DNA of 34,858 nt. It comes from VGCC01 sp964495555 (lineage in GTDB: Bacteria; Actinomycetota; Actinomycetes; S36-B12). Below, piece after piece: positions 1-7,315 of this stretch. How positions within the stretch are numbered: position 1 is the first letter of the stretch; every line of letters begins with the position of its first letter. The translations under genes were made by a program, and so were the position numbers. The stretch covers positions 1 to 34,858 of the forward strand of contig CAZBWA010000011.1 in assembly GCA_964495555.1 (NCBI GenBank). The letters run 5' to 3'. A model generated the notes under the pieces. That model did no database searches. It was not told where the DNA came from and saw only the letters and a list, made by a program, of their open reading frames with translations.

Positions 1-230
1 GCCTCGGCGACGATGTCGGCGCCCGGCTGCAGGTAGAGGTGGTAGGCGTTGGCCAGCAGCGCCTGGGCGCCGAGATCCCGCATGGACTCCGGGAGGACCG
101 CCTTCACACTCGCGCGGGTTCCGACGGGGATGAAGGCGGGGGTGGCGATATCTCCGTGGGGTGTGCGGATGGTCCCGGTGCGCCCGCGCGCATCCTCCAT
201 CCGCTTCGACACGGTGAAATCGGGCTGCAC
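1..230 (-). CDS. tgt: Queuine/archaeosine-type tRNA-guanine transglycosylase, N-terminal part
   Basis: The gene reads leftward and runs off the left edge, so only about 76 N-terminal residues are visible. The family exchanges G34 for a queuine precursor or queuine in the anticodons of Asp, Asn, His and Tyr tRNAs. The visible part carries the family's N-terminal signature: a THG-like loop (TPHGD), TPAFIPVGT, then KAVLPESMRDLGAQALLANA and YHLYLQPG. The catalytic Asp and the zinc site lie outside the window. I chose a GTG start at 230 because a GGATGG stretch lies 4 bases upstream and the protein then begins VQPDFTVSKRMEDARGR, a normal family N-terminus; a TTG at 242 or an ATG at 200 is possible. 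A TACAGT box (reverse complement of 260-265) could be its -10. The family call is secure, the start is not. Confidence 0.88.
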   Translation of the reverse strand, partial: MQPDFTVSKRMEDARGRTGTIRTPHGDIATPAFIPVGTRASVKAVLPESMRDLGAQALLANAYHLYLQPGADIVAE

Positions 231-339
231 GGAACCATCCAATCGGTGCGGAATGCTGAACTGTAGTGATGCAAGGCAACACGTGTGACTCGATGTAACG
301 CGAGGGTCAGAATTTCCTTGAAAATCTTGGGAAAACCCC

Positions 340-378
340 TTGTGGCGCCTTGACCAGGACTGTTAGAAATCTCTTACG
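340..378 (+). promoter_or_regulatory. Promoter candidates for the structured RNA
   Basis: Two overlapping solutions are visible. TTGTGG (340-345) with an 18-base spacer and TAGAAA (364-369) would start transcription near 377, exactly at the first hairpin of the RNA. TTGACC (350-355) with a 16-base spacer and TCTTAC (372-377) would start near 384. Just upstream (310-340) the DNA is locally A/T-rich for this genome, as seen at strong stable-RNA promoters. The choice between the two is inference. Confidence 0.4.
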
Positions 379-615
379 CACCGCAAGGTGCGGGCGAGAT
401 CGGAAGCAACGCCTAACGGTTCGACCGGAAAGGCCCCGGGTGCTGGCGGGGTCGGCGAGGTGGAAGGTAGCGCGGAGTCGGACAGACTCGGTCAGCAAAG
501 GCGGAAACGCCGGAGTGAGCACCGCGGACTGCACAGCCGCGGAGGCCCGGGAAACCGGAGACCTGAGCCCGACTTCATGGCGAGGCCCCTCGAACTCATA
601 CTTCGAGGGGCCTCG
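377..615 (+). ncRNA. Probable stand-alone structured RNA of about 240 nt, family not recognised
   Basis: This 479-base gap between tgt and the downstream peptidase gene has no convincing coding frame but is full of short perfect hairpins, several closed by GNRA-type loops: CGCACC-GCAA-GGTGCG (377-392), GAGTC-GGACA-GACTC (475-489), GGCG-GAAA-CGCC (500-511), CCGCGG with a 9-nt loop (522-542) and CCGG-GAAA-CCGG (547-558). A long-range CGGGC (391-395) / GCCCG (567-571) helix could close the whole domain, although it competes with the first hairpin. The region starts after a plausible promoter and ends in a 14-bp terminator stem, so it looks like its own transcription unit. It could instead be a regulated 5' leader of the gene at 710, but that gene has its own -10 box at 699-704. 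I do not find signature sequences of RNase P RNA, tmRNA, SRP RNA, or cobalamin, TPP, glycine or ydaO riboswitches. Candidates to test are a 6S/Ms1-like RNA or the raiA motif. Confidence 0.55.
581..615 (+). terminator. Strong hairpin terminator of the structured RNA
   Basis: CGAGGCCCCTCGAA (581-594) and TTCGAGGGGCCTCG (602-615) form a perfect 14-bp stem around a 7-nt loop. There is no U-tract, which is common for actinobacterial terminators. No coding sequence ends next to it, so it most likely ends the RNA at 377-615 or acts as an attenuator before the gene at 710. Confidence 0.7.
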
Positions 616-698
616 TCGCGTGTGGGCGGTCGCCGCCTCCACCACTTCGTATTGTCCATGACCGGGCCACGGGCCCAGCCCGCGCCACGCCGTCGCCG

Positions 699-704
699 TA
701 CCCT
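699..704 (+). promoter_or_regulatory. -10 box, leaderless start of the peptidase gene
   Basis: TACCCT ends 5 bases before the ATG at 710 and there is no ribosome-binding sequence between them, so the transcript should begin at or within a base or two of the start codon. Confidence 0.55.
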
Positions 705-709
705 CAACC

Positions 710-2176
710 ATGCGCTGGCTGATCGCCCTGAGCCTCGTCCTGCCCCTGCTGACGGCCACCCCCGCCCACGCCGAGCAGGGCCTCGAGGCGTACCGCACCC
801 AGGAGGTCTCCTGGCGTGCCTGCGGCCAGGGCTCCTGGTGCGCCACCGCGGAGGTGCCCCTCGACTACGGCGACCCGGGGGGAGCCCGGATCTCGCTCTC
901 GCTGAGGGCCACCGCTCCCGCGGTCCCCGACGGCAGCCGCCCCGCGCTGCTCGTCAACCCCGGCGGACCCGGGGCCACGGCCACCGACTACGTCTCCTAC
1001 TTCGCCGACCTGGTGGGCGCCTCGGTCTCGGAGACATACGACATCGTCGCCTTCGACCCACGCGGTGTCGGTGAGTCGTCGCCGATCGAATGCCTGACCG
1101 GTCCCGAGACAACGCGGTGGCTGCGCACGGACACCTCCCCCACGTCCCCCGGTGACGTGCGCACACTCCTGCGTCGGGCCGCGGCGATCGGTCCCGGTTG
1201 CCTGCGTATGTCCCCGGAGCTCGCACGCCATGTCGGCTCCCAGAACACGGTCTCGGACATGGACGTCATCCGGTCTGTACTGGGTCAGGAGACGTTGAAC
1301 TGGTTCGGCTTCTCGTACGGGACGCTCCTGGGGGCCACGTATGCGCAGAGATTCCCCGAGCGTGTGGGACGCATGGTCCTCGACGGCGCCGTCGACCCAT
1401 CGCTGGACGCGATGGAATTGTCCCGCGATCAATCGCGCGGATTCCAGACCGCGATCCGCCGATTTGCGGAGGGGTGCGCGCGGGCCGCGCGCTGCCCACT
1501 CGGATCCTCGACCTCGGCGGTGATCGACGGCATCAATCGACTCCTCGCGCGGCTGGAGCGGTCACCCCTGCCGACCGACTCGGGCGCGACCCTCGTGCAA
1601 GCGGAGGCGACGACAGCCTTGTTCTTCAGCATGTACAGCACCGACCTCTGGCCGCTGCTCGAAGATGCACTGGCTTCTGCCCAGCGCGGTGACGGCACTG
1701 ACCTCGCAGGATTGGCCGCCATCGCCAACCAGCGGACGGGTCCCACCAGTTACAGCTCGAACATCAACTCGGCATTCCTCGCCATCGGATGCTGGGACTC
1801 TCCCGCCCCTCCGGGCCGTGCCGGACTCGCCTCCGCAGCACGTCGATGGTCCAAGGACGCCGCTGTTCCCGATCTCGCCACGGCAATGGCCTGGGGTAAC
1901 GCCCCGTGCAGCACCTGGTTCGGGCATGCATCCGAACCGCCCGCTCCCGTCAGCAGCACGACCGACGCGGGCATTCTCATCATCGGCACCCGATTCGATC
2001 CCGCGACGCCCTACACCTGGGCTCGCAGCCTGTCCCGTCAGCTGCCGACGAGTCGCCTCCTCACATTCGAGGGCGATGGCCACACCGCGTACGGGGCCGG
2101 CTCCGCATGCGTGCAACGCCTCGCGGACGCGTACCTGCTCTCGGCCTCACTGCCTGCACCGGGAGCGCGTTGCTAA
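710..2176 (+). CDS. Secreted alpha/beta-hydrolase of the tripeptidyl aminopeptidase (Tap/SlpD) type
   Basis: 488 residues. A typical signal peptide covers residues 1-21 (hydrophobic LIALSLVLPLLTATPAHA, cut after AHA), so the enzyme is exported. The fold markers follow in order: oxyanion-region NPGGPGAT (83-90), DIVAFDPRGVGES (111-123), and the nucleophile elbow GFSYG with Ser202, followed by YAQRFPERVGRMVLDGAVDP. The C-terminal TAP-like domain supplies the other triad residues, probably Asp in GTRFDPATP and His in EGDGHTAYG. Members of this family (peptidase S33) release N-terminal peptides or amino acids from extracellular peptides; some mycobacterial relatives act as esterases. It is monocistronic and its stop codon overlaps the convergent PAC2 gene in the tetranucleotide CTAA. 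The exact substrate cannot be read from sequence. Confidence 0.9.
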   Translation: MRWLIALSLVLPLLTATPAHAEQGLEAYRTQEVSWRACGQGSWCATAEVPLDYGDPGGARISLSLRATAPAVPDGSRPALLVNPGGPGATATDYVSYFADLVGASVSETYDIVAFDPRGVGESSPIECLTGPETTRWLRTDTSPTSPGDVRTLLRRAAAIGPGCLRMSPELARHVGSQNTVSDMDVIRSVLGQETLNWFGFSYGTLLGATYAQRFPERVGRMVLDGAVDPSLDAMELSRDQSRGFQTAIRRFAEGCARAARCPLGSSTSAVIDGINRLLARLERSPLPTDSGATLVQAEATTALFFSMYSTDLWPLLEDALASAQRGDGTDLAGLAAIANQRTGPTSYSSNINSAFLAIGCWDSPAPPGRAGLASAARRWSKDAAVPDLATAMAWGNAPCSTWFGHASEPPAPVSSTTDAGILIIGTRFDPATPYTWARSLSRQLPTSRLLTFEGDGHTAYGAGSACVQRLADAYLLSASLPAPGARC

Positions 2177-3090
2177 GCCTCGGGACCGTCCTTGTCGCTG
2201 CCGTCATCGCGCGCCAGTCCGGCGAGGAACTCTTCGACCTGGGCCGCGATCTGGTCACCGCTGGGGATGTCGTCGCCGGTCCACGACGTTGCCGCAGACG
2301 TGGACACGGAGTCGTACTGTGCCTCGAGAGCGGCCACCACGGCCGCGAATGACTCGTTGTCCGCGACCTGGGCTGCCACATCCTGAACCGCACGTTCCGA
2401 CGCCGATGACAGAGCCGATGCATCGACCTGAAGACCGACGACGTCCTGGAGTCCTGTGAGCAAGGCGACCGCACCCTGCGGGAACTCGAACTGCACGAGG
2501 TAATGGGGAACCTGGGCGGTGATCCCGATCGACGGCATGTCCAACTCGGCTCCGTGCAACTCGAGCATGGCCCCCACGTGACCGGGCACCTCGATGTCCC
2601 CCAGCATGGCGCCGCGGCCCGCGACCAGTGAGGGCTCGTTGCCGTGGACGATCACGGACAGCGGACGCGTGTGCGGGATGGGCCACGGGATCGCCGACAG
2701 TCCGACCAAGGCGGACACGCGGTACCGCTCGATGATCAGATCGACGGCACCGATGAACCGCTCCCATTGGTAGTCCGGCTCGGGCCCTGCCAACAGGAGG
2801 AAGTCCCGGTTGTCATCATCCGTGACTCGATGCAGGGATATGCGCGGGATGTCTACCGAGGTGAAGTGATCGGACGAGAAGAGCATCCGGGGGCGCCGAG
2901 CCCTGTAGTCGATGAACTCGTCGGAATCGAATGAGATGAGCAGATCATGCGGCCGCGTCAAGAGGTGGTCGATGGCGATGCGCACCCCGTTGCCTGCATC
3001 GACGAAGCCGGAGAAGGCGTGCACGAGGACGGGTGGCTCGTCGAATTGCGACTCTTGATGGATGCGCATGACATCCGACGGCGATCGCAT
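2173..3090 (-). CDS. PAC2 family protein (proteasome assembly chaperone 2-like)
   Basis: About 305 residues. The N-terminal half matches the PAC2 fold found in all actinobacteria: PVLVHAFSGFVDAGNG early on, then a region with PIPHTRPLSVIVHGNEP and, further on, SIGITAQVPHYLVQ, the conserved GxxAQVPHY stretch of the family. The tail (EEFLAGLARDDGSDKDG) is acidic and probably disordered. In archaea and eukaryotes PAC2 proteins assist proteasome assembly; in actinobacteria the role is unproven. I start at the ATG at 3090 because GGAGG lies 5 bases upstream; the in-frame GTG at 3096 is inside that Shine-Dalgarno sequence. A TAGAGT box (reverse complement of 3108-3113) would give a very short leader. 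No proteasome genes are in the window. Confidence 0.85.
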   Translation of the reverse strand: MRSPSDVMRIHQESQFDEPPVLVHAFSGFVDAGNGVRIAIDHLLTRPHDLLISFDSDEFIDYRARRPRMLFSSDHFTSVDIPRISLHRVTDDDNRDFLLLAGPEPDYQWERFIGAVDLIIERYRVSALVGLSAIPWPIPHTRPLSVIVHGNEPSLVAGRGAMLGDIEVPGHVGAMLELHGAELDMPSIGITAQVPHYLVQFEFPQGAVALLTGLQDVVGLQVDASALSSASERAVQDVAAQVADNESFAAVVAALEAQYDSVSTSAATSWTGDDIPSGDQIAAQVEEFLAGLARDDGSDKDGPEA

Positions 3091-3158
3091 GAACACCTCC
3101 TACCAGCACTCTAGGCGTGCGTGATGGCCACCACCACTGTCACGGGAGAGACTTCTCG

Positions 3159-3174
3159 CTAGGCGAACGCCTAG
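3159..3174. repeat. Short inverted repeat at the end of the small membrane protein gene
   Basis: CTAGGCG (3159-3165), AA, CGCCTAG (3168-3174) is a perfect palindrome that overlaps the stop codon of the minus-strand gene. It may be a weak terminator; no T-run follows. Confidence 0.35.
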
Positions 3175-3392
3175 GACGCCGGTGCGGACTTCTTCGCCGC
3201 GGACTTCGCGGGGGCACTCTTCTTCGCCGCCTTCTTCGGGGCAGGTGTCGCCTCGATGGCAGGCGGCTCAGGCTCCGGCGTCATGACCTGTGACCACACG
3301 TCCTGCTGCTGCGCATCGAGTCGGCGCTGCCACCACAGCCAGGCTCCCGCGGCGCCCGTGAGGACTACGACGAGAAAGAGGAATCTCTTCAT
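3171..3392 (-). CDS. Small single-pass membrane protein, DLW-39-like, with a Lys/Ala-rich tail
   Basis: 73 residues. A hydrophobic segment (about 4-20, FLFLVVVLTGAAGAWLWW) is followed by a short RRLDAQQQDVWSQV stretch. This arrangement, one membrane helix and then a conserved acidic D-[LV]-W triplet, is that of the actinobacterial DLW-39 family, here with DVW. The C-terminal third is proline/glutamate-rich and then repeats AKKSAPA-type units, a basic low-complexity tail like those of actinobacterial histone-like proteins. By the positive-inside rule the Lys-rich tail should be cytoplasmic. Its start overlaps the stop of the upstream GTPase gene by 4 bases (ATGA), so the two are translationally coupled. 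No biochemical function is known to me. Confidence 0.7.
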   Translation of the reverse strand: MKRFLFLVVVLTGAAGAWLWWQRRLDAQQQDVWSQVMTPEPEPPAIEATPAPKKAAKKSAPAKSAAKKSAPAS

Positions 3393-4555
3393 GGGTCGAC
3401 GCTAACACCGCCGCCGGGCTGCCGCATGAAGCGTCGGAAAACCTCCGAGACTGCATCACTCGACAGGAAGGCATCACGCTGTTGCGGGTCCAGGCTGAGC
3501 GCGTACTCGCACACGCGTGACCAGGCCATGCCGACCGCCTTGGTCAAGGCAGCGGCCACGGTGGCCGAAATCGCCGATCCGGCGATCTGGCCACCCGGCA
3601 CGAACTTGAGCAGGTTCGTGACGGCATAGCGCCCGGCCATCGTGGCCCCGCCCGTGAGCACCACCGACCCCGCGATCGCGAGGGTCCGCGAGGTGCTCGG
3701 CGGCAGGCCGTAGGCCGCGGTGATCCGGGCGATCATCGTCACCTGGTTCGGAACCAGCAGCGCCGCGTCAGCGAACGGGATCGGGGCCGCGCCTACGCCG
3801 GAAGCGACCGCCACCGCTTGGCGAATGACGGCCGCGACCGCTTTTTTCTTGCGCTCCAGGTCCAGCCTTTGCGCGGCGGTCAGGGCACCTTCGACGGCAT
3901 CCGGGACGATTGCATATGTCACGTCGAGCAGTTCGTGCAGGCCGGCCACGGGGGAATCGGTGAAGGAGTCTGCGACGGCATTGGTCAGGACAGGCCTCCC
4001 ACCGGGATGGATCGGAAGACCGCACTGCTCGACGTAGCGCGCGAACTCCACCGCCTCCGGATGCGGCCGCCCATCCCGGAACGGCACCTGCGTGATCACC
4101 ACGATCACCGGGAGACCGAGGTCGGCGATGCGACGCACGAAATCCTGCTGCGCCTGCTCGAAGCGACGATCCGACCAACGAACGGCGTACCAGACCGCGT
4201 GGATCCTCTGATCCATCGGTGCCGTGCTCCGAGATGCGACGAGATCCTGCAGACCCTGCAGGATCACATCCCCCGACGTTCCGGTCTCGAAGCCCTCGGA
4301 GTCGAAGATTCCCAGGAAGGCATCCGGGTGCCGGTAGTAGATCAAGCCCTTCGTCACGGGACGACCCACACCCGTCTCGGCGACCTCTGCGCCGAAGATC
4401 GCGTTGAGCAGGGTCGACTTCCCTGCACCCGTCTTCCCGAAGATCGCCAGGTTGAAGCAGCCGAGAGACGCGTACGCCTCGGCCAATTCCTTCCCGAAAA
4501 GGGCCTCGAGGGCGGCGGGCCCGAGATCCGGTGGGGCGGGATCCTGAGGCGACAT
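3389..4555 (-). CDS. Era/dynamin-like GTPase with C-terminal DUF697-type membrane region
   Basis: 388 residues. The G domain occupies the first half: P-loop FGKTGAGKST (near residue 40), switch region TGVGRPVTKGL, G3 motif LGIFDSEGFETG (Asp then Gly in DSEG rather than DxxG-Q), and a G4-like VVITQVPF in which the usual NKxD/TKxD is not preserved. The second half (about 230-365) contains the P-x-P-x-AD motif (AAPIPFADAAL) followed by hydrophobic glycine/alanine-rich helices, the pattern of DUF697/YcjF domains that attach such GTPases to membranes. A short predicted role is membrane-associated stress or envelope function; this is inference. It heads a two-gene operon with the DLW-39-like protein. 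A TACGCT box 6 bases upstream of the ATG implies a leaderless message. Confidence 0.8.
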   Translation of the reverse strand: MSPQDPAPPDLGPAALEALFGKELAEAYASLGCFNLAIFGKTGAGKSTLLNAIFGAEVAETGVGRPVTKGLIYYRHPDAFLGIFDSEGFETGTSGDVILQGLQDLVASRSTAPMDQRIHAVWYAVRWSDRRFEQAQQDFVRRIADLGLPVIVVITQVPFRDGRPHPEAVEFARYVEQCGLPIHPGGRPVLTNAVADSFTDSPVAGLHELLDVTYAIVPDAVEGALTAAQRLDLERKKKAVAAVIRQAVAVASGVGAAPIPFADAALLVPNQVTMIARITAAYGLPPSTSRTLAIAGSVVLTGGATMAGRYAVTNLLKFVPGGQIAGSAISATVAAALTKAVGMAWSRVCEYALSLDPQQRDAFLSSDAVSEVFRRFMRQPGGGVSVDP

Positions 4556-4561
4556 ACCTCG

Positions 4562-4567
4562 AGCGTA
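4562..4567 (-). promoter_or_regulatory. -10 box, leaderless start of the GTPase gene
   Basis: On the minus strand this reads TACGCT, 6 bases before the ATG at 4555. Confidence 0.6.
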
Positions 4568-4592
4568 CGCGTCACCCTCCCGACCTTCGGGT

Positions 4593-4598
4593 TACCGT
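4593..4598 (+). promoter_or_regulatory. Putative -10 box of the transglycosylase gene
   Basis: TACCGT lies 23 bases before the ATG at 4622. Transcription from it would give a leader of about 17 bases containing the ribosome-binding sequence GGGAGAGG. It is divergent from the GTPase promoter 25 bases away. Confidence 0.4.
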
Positions 4599-4621
4599 GG
4601 AGACCTTCCCCGGGAGAGGTC

Positions 4622-5191
4622 ATGCGTCGTCTCGTATCGATGATCGTGCTGATCGTCGTCGTGGTCGGAATCACCGTCGCCGGGATCCAGGGATGGAACT
4701 ACGTCTCGACGGTGCGCGACTCCGGCCGCCTCGGCGGGGTCGTCGTCGTGCCCGCGACGTACACGCCGGTCATCCGCGCGGCCGCCGAACGCTGCCCACA
4801 GGTCCCGGTGCGGATCCTGGCCGCCCAGATCGCGGCGGAAAGCAGTTGGGATCCATCGGCGATCAGCCCAGCCGGCGCTCAGGGCATCGCCCAGTTCATG
4901 CCCGGAACCTGGAAGCAGTACGGCATCGACGGTGACGGTGACGGCGTCGCCGACGTCTGGAACCCCGTCGACGCGATCCACTCGGCAGCTGCACTCAACT
5001 GCGTCAACCGTCGACTGGTGCGCGAAGTCGAGGGGCGCAACATCGAGAACATCCTCGCTGCCTACAACGCAGGGCACGGTGCCGTGCGCACCCACGGCGG
5101 TATTCCGCCTTATCCGGAGACGGAGCAGTACGTGGAGCGGATCCTCACATGGGCGAAGACCGTGGAGTTCGAGGAGCCCGTCACGCAATGA
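4622..5191 (+). CDS. SLT-domain lytic transglycosylase (lysozyme-like), membrane-anchored or secreted
   Basis: 189 residues. Residues 6-23 (SMIVLIVVVVGITVAGIQ) form a signal anchor or uncleaved signal sequence. The lysozyme-like SLT fold follows: RILAAQIAAESSWDPSAIS with the catalytic Glu of the ES pair, then SPAGAQGIAQFMPGTW and, near the end, ILAAYNAGHGAV and PETEQYVERI. It should cleave glycan strands of peptidoglycan to 1,6-anhydro ends. Between the two motifs sits DGDGDGVADVWNPVDAI, an EF-hand-like acidic loop common in actinobacterial relatives and probably binding calcium. The ATG at 4622 is chosen for its strong Shine-Dalgarno GGGAGAGG; the frame stays open far upstream but there it is antisense to the GTPase gene. 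Its stop overlaps the convergent thioesterase gene by 11 bases. Confidence 0.88.
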   Translation: MRRLVSMIVLIVVVVGITVAGIQGWNYVSTVRDSGRLGGVVVVPATYTPVIRAAAERCPQVPVRILAAQIAAESSWDPSAISPAGAQGIAQFMPGTWKQYGIDGDGDGVADVWNPVDAIHSAAALNCVNRRLVREVEGRNIENILAAYNAGHGAVRTHGGIPPYPETEQYVERILTWAKTVEFEEPVTQ

Positions 5192-5981
5192 CGACGATCG
5201 ACTGGAGGTTCTCGACGACCAGTCGGCCTTCGGGAGTCCACAGCCGTCGCAATTCGCTCGTGAACCCTTCGTTGCTCGCAGTGAGGTCGCCCTCGTAGTA
5301 GAGCGGACGGCCCGGGTCGAGATCTTCGGGGTCGACGAGCAAAGTCGCGGCAAACATCACAGTCGCCATCGGGCGCAGTCGCTCCGACGCGACCAAAGCT
5401 CCCGGCCACCAAGCATCGACGATGCCCAGCGCGCGGCTCGCGGTCCACGGCTGCCCGTCTCGGAAGGACACCCACCCACGCGTGCTCGCAGCGCCGCCAC
5501 TCCCCGGGATCCCCGCGAAGGGACGGAACGACACGTGCGGCCCGAAGGCCGGACCCATCGGGGGCTCGACCGGCTGCTCGGGCACCTCCGTCCACTCCGG
5601 CCGTGGCTCCATGCGCGCCCGACCCCACCCGCGTTGCGCATCCACGTCGACGTCCCTGGCCGCTCCGGTGATCACCGACGCATGGACGACAGGCCTGCCC
5701 TGGGCGACGATGTCGACGTTCCACGTCGTCATCGCGCTCCCCCGTCGCACCTCGCACACATCGATCTGCTGCCCACCCACCAGGACCGGACCGGACATCT
5801 GGACGGTGACGACCCTGATCGGCCGCTCCACGGCCTCCCGGCGCCGGACTGCGTCCACGCACGCGGCAACGACGAGACCGCCCCAGGCGCCACGCCCCTG
5901 CTGCCAGCCATCCGGGACGTCCCACGTGAACCCCTCCCCGCGGGGGGTGAGGGCGTGCGCCTGCTCGAAGGAGATGGTCAT
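5181..5981 (-). CDS. TesB-like acyl-CoA thioesterase family protein
   Basis: 266 residues, the normal size for a double hot-dog thioesterase of the TesB/PF13622 kind. The N-terminal hot dog contains GRGAWGGLVVAACVDAVRR and a HASVIT-like strand after VAQGRPVV; the C-terminal one contains ATVMFAATLL, the YYEGDL strand and EGRLVVENLQSIVVI. Such enzymes hydrolyse acyl-CoA esters; the chain-length preference is not predictable here. Its ATG overlaps the stop codon of the L,D-transpeptidase gene by 4 bases, so the two genes form a translationally coupled pair even though no functional link is obvious. Confidence 0.8.
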   Translation of the reverse strand: MTISFEQAHALTPRGEGFTWDVPDGWQQGRGAWGGLVVAACVDAVRRREAVERPIRVVTVQMSGPVLVGGQQIDVCEVRRGSAMTTWNVDIVAQGRPVVHASVITGAARDVDVDAQRGWGRARMEPRPEWTEVPEQPVEPPMGPAFGPHVSFRPFAGIPGSGGAASTRGWVSFRDGQPWTASRALGIVDAWWPGALVASERLRPMATVMFAATLLVDPEDLDPGRPLYYEGDLTASNEGFTSELRRLWTPEGRLVVENLQSIVVIA

Positions 5982-7270
5982 GCGCTCGCCGTCTGAGTCG
6001 GGGCCGTGCTCGGCCGAGCGCTATCGGAGATGTCGACGCCATCGGAGCCACTGCCGAGCGCAGACTTGCGCAGCCACTTCTGCCAGGGGATGTTCCACAA
6101 CCCACCCGGACCGTTCCATGGCTCCATCAGCGAGCCTCCGGTGTTTTTGTAGACCACGACGTCACCCGGAATGGTCGTGTCGAAGATCCACCGGGCGTCC
6201 TGTTCGAACATGTTGGTACATCCGTGTGAACCGTTGTACCTGCCGAGGCGGCCATAGGCCCAGGGGGCGGAGTGGATGAACTCACCGGTGGGGGTGAGCC
6301 GGGTGTTCCAGTTGGACGGCAACGCGTAGGCCTGCGTCGGGTCCGTGATGCCGAGGGACTCACTGCGATAGACCTTGTACGGCTCCTTGGCCGCGCTGAT
6401 GACCTTGACACCGTTGCGCGTCTCCCAGTCAGGACCGCCGAGAGAGATGCGGAACTCCTTGACCCGATCACCATCCATCCAGACCCGCATGGACTTCGTC
6501 GACCCGTCTACCTGCGCCACGAACGCGCGCGCCGTGGCGAAGGTGTACACACCATCCAGAGTGGGCGAGCCGAGCAGCATCCGTCCGTCCACCCGACCCA
6601 TCAGCACGTCGCCGAGGGTCGAGGTGATCGCGATCGTGGACTTGGCCGGCCAGTAGTTCTGCGGCCGGAACACCACAGTGCGGTCGTCGATCCACCCCCA
6701 TGCTCCGGGCACGACCTCGGTGACGCCCGAAGCACTCGTTGCGGTGACGACGAGGTGTCGTTCGACGGCAGCCTTCCGTGCAACGGGTGCACTGAACACC
6801 AAGGATGGAAGAGTGCCGACCCCGAGCCTCGTGCGAACACCGGACACGTCGGGGATGTTGCCGGCCGCGTCGAAGCGTGCGGTCACCCGGCGCACCTTCC
6901 CGACGACGGATGCGGGTTTGTCCGGGTCCACACCGACGGGAGAGGACGGAACGCCCGAGGCTGGCGTCGACGGCGCACTCGTTCCCGCCGGCCCCACAGT
7001 GCGCAAGACCACGCGGTAGATGCGGCCGTTCATGAGGCCGCCGATGGTGCACGTCCCGATCGGGTCCGTGCACGCGGTCCAGGGTCCGTTGTCCAGCGAA
7101 TACTCGGTGGACGACGCTCCCGCGCCGGGTTCGTAGAACAGGGTGATGACCTGCGGACCGGTGGCGACCTGGGCGATCGCGGGCGCGGTGGGCACGGCTT
7201 CCTCCGCCATGGCGGCGGGGGCGATGAAGAGACAGGCCAGCAGGACCGTCACGGCCGGGGAAGTGCGCAC
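5978..7270 (-). CDS. L,D-transpeptidase (YkuD) with N-terminal Ig/FN3-like and Ldt domains
   Basis: 430 residues, exported by a signal peptide (residues 1-22, ending AMA). Residues about 35-105 look like a fibronectin-III/Ig-like domain (EYSLDNGPWTACTD, NGRIYRVVLRTVG), followed by the mycobacterial-type Ldt Ig domain (about 130-245) with LPSLVFSAPV and WGWIDDRTVVFRPQNYWPA. The YkuD catalytic domain follows, with TPTGEFIHSAPWAYGRLGR and the active-site motif SHGCTN; Cys351 is the nucleophile and His349 its partner. A C-terminal extension (WNGPGGLWNIPWQKW) is also typical of the class. These enzymes make 3-3 cross-links in peptidoglycan and are the targets of carbapenems. The start is a GTG 7 bases after a TAGAGT box, implying a leaderless message. 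It is the first gene of a pair with the thioesterase. Confidence 0.9.
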   Translation of the reverse strand: MRTSPAVTVLLACLFIAPAAMAEEAVPTAPAIAQVATGPQVITLFYEPGAGASSTEYSLDNGPWTACTDPIGTCTIGGLMNGRIYRVVLRTVGPAGTSAPSTPASGVPSSPVGVDPDKPASVVGKVRRVTARFDAAGNIPDVSGVRTRLGVGTLPSLVFSAPVARKAAVERHLVVTATSASGVTEVVPGAWGWIDDRTVVFRPQNYWPAKSTIAITSTLGDVLMGRVDGRMLLGSPTLDGVYTFATARAFVAQVDGSTKSMRVWMDGDRVKEFRISLGGPDWETRNGVKVISAAKEPYKVYRSESLGITDPTQAYALPSNWNTRLTPTGEFIHSAPWAYGRLGRYNGSHGCTNMFEQDARWIFDTTIPGDVVVYKNTGGSLMEPWNGPGGLWNIPWQKWLRKSALGSGSDGVDISDSARPSTAPTQTASA

Positions 7271-7277
7271 GGGTCCG

Positions 7278-7283
7278 ACTCTA
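7278..7283 (-). promoter_or_regulatory. -10 box, leaderless start of the L,D-transpeptidase gene
   Basis: On the minus strand this reads TAGAGT, 7 bases before the GTG at 7270. Confidence 0.6.
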
Positions 7284-7315
7284 GGTGCGGCCGGCGGCCT
7301 GATCCAAGCGATCGT

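Noticed and set aside
377..580. Possible cobalamin, TPP, glycine or ydaO riboswitch
   Set aside because: The conserved core boxes of those classes are not present in the sequence; left as an unidentified RNA.
350..661. Possible small protein gene of 103 codons in the gap after tgt
   Set aside because: It runs through the promoter, hairpins and terminator of the RNA and has no ribosome-binding sequence or family features.
3818..4621. Long open frame upstream of and in frame with the lytic transglycosylase
   Set aside because: It is antisense to the GTPase gene and arises from the high-GC codon pattern; the transglycosylase has a proper Shine-Dalgarno at its own ATG.
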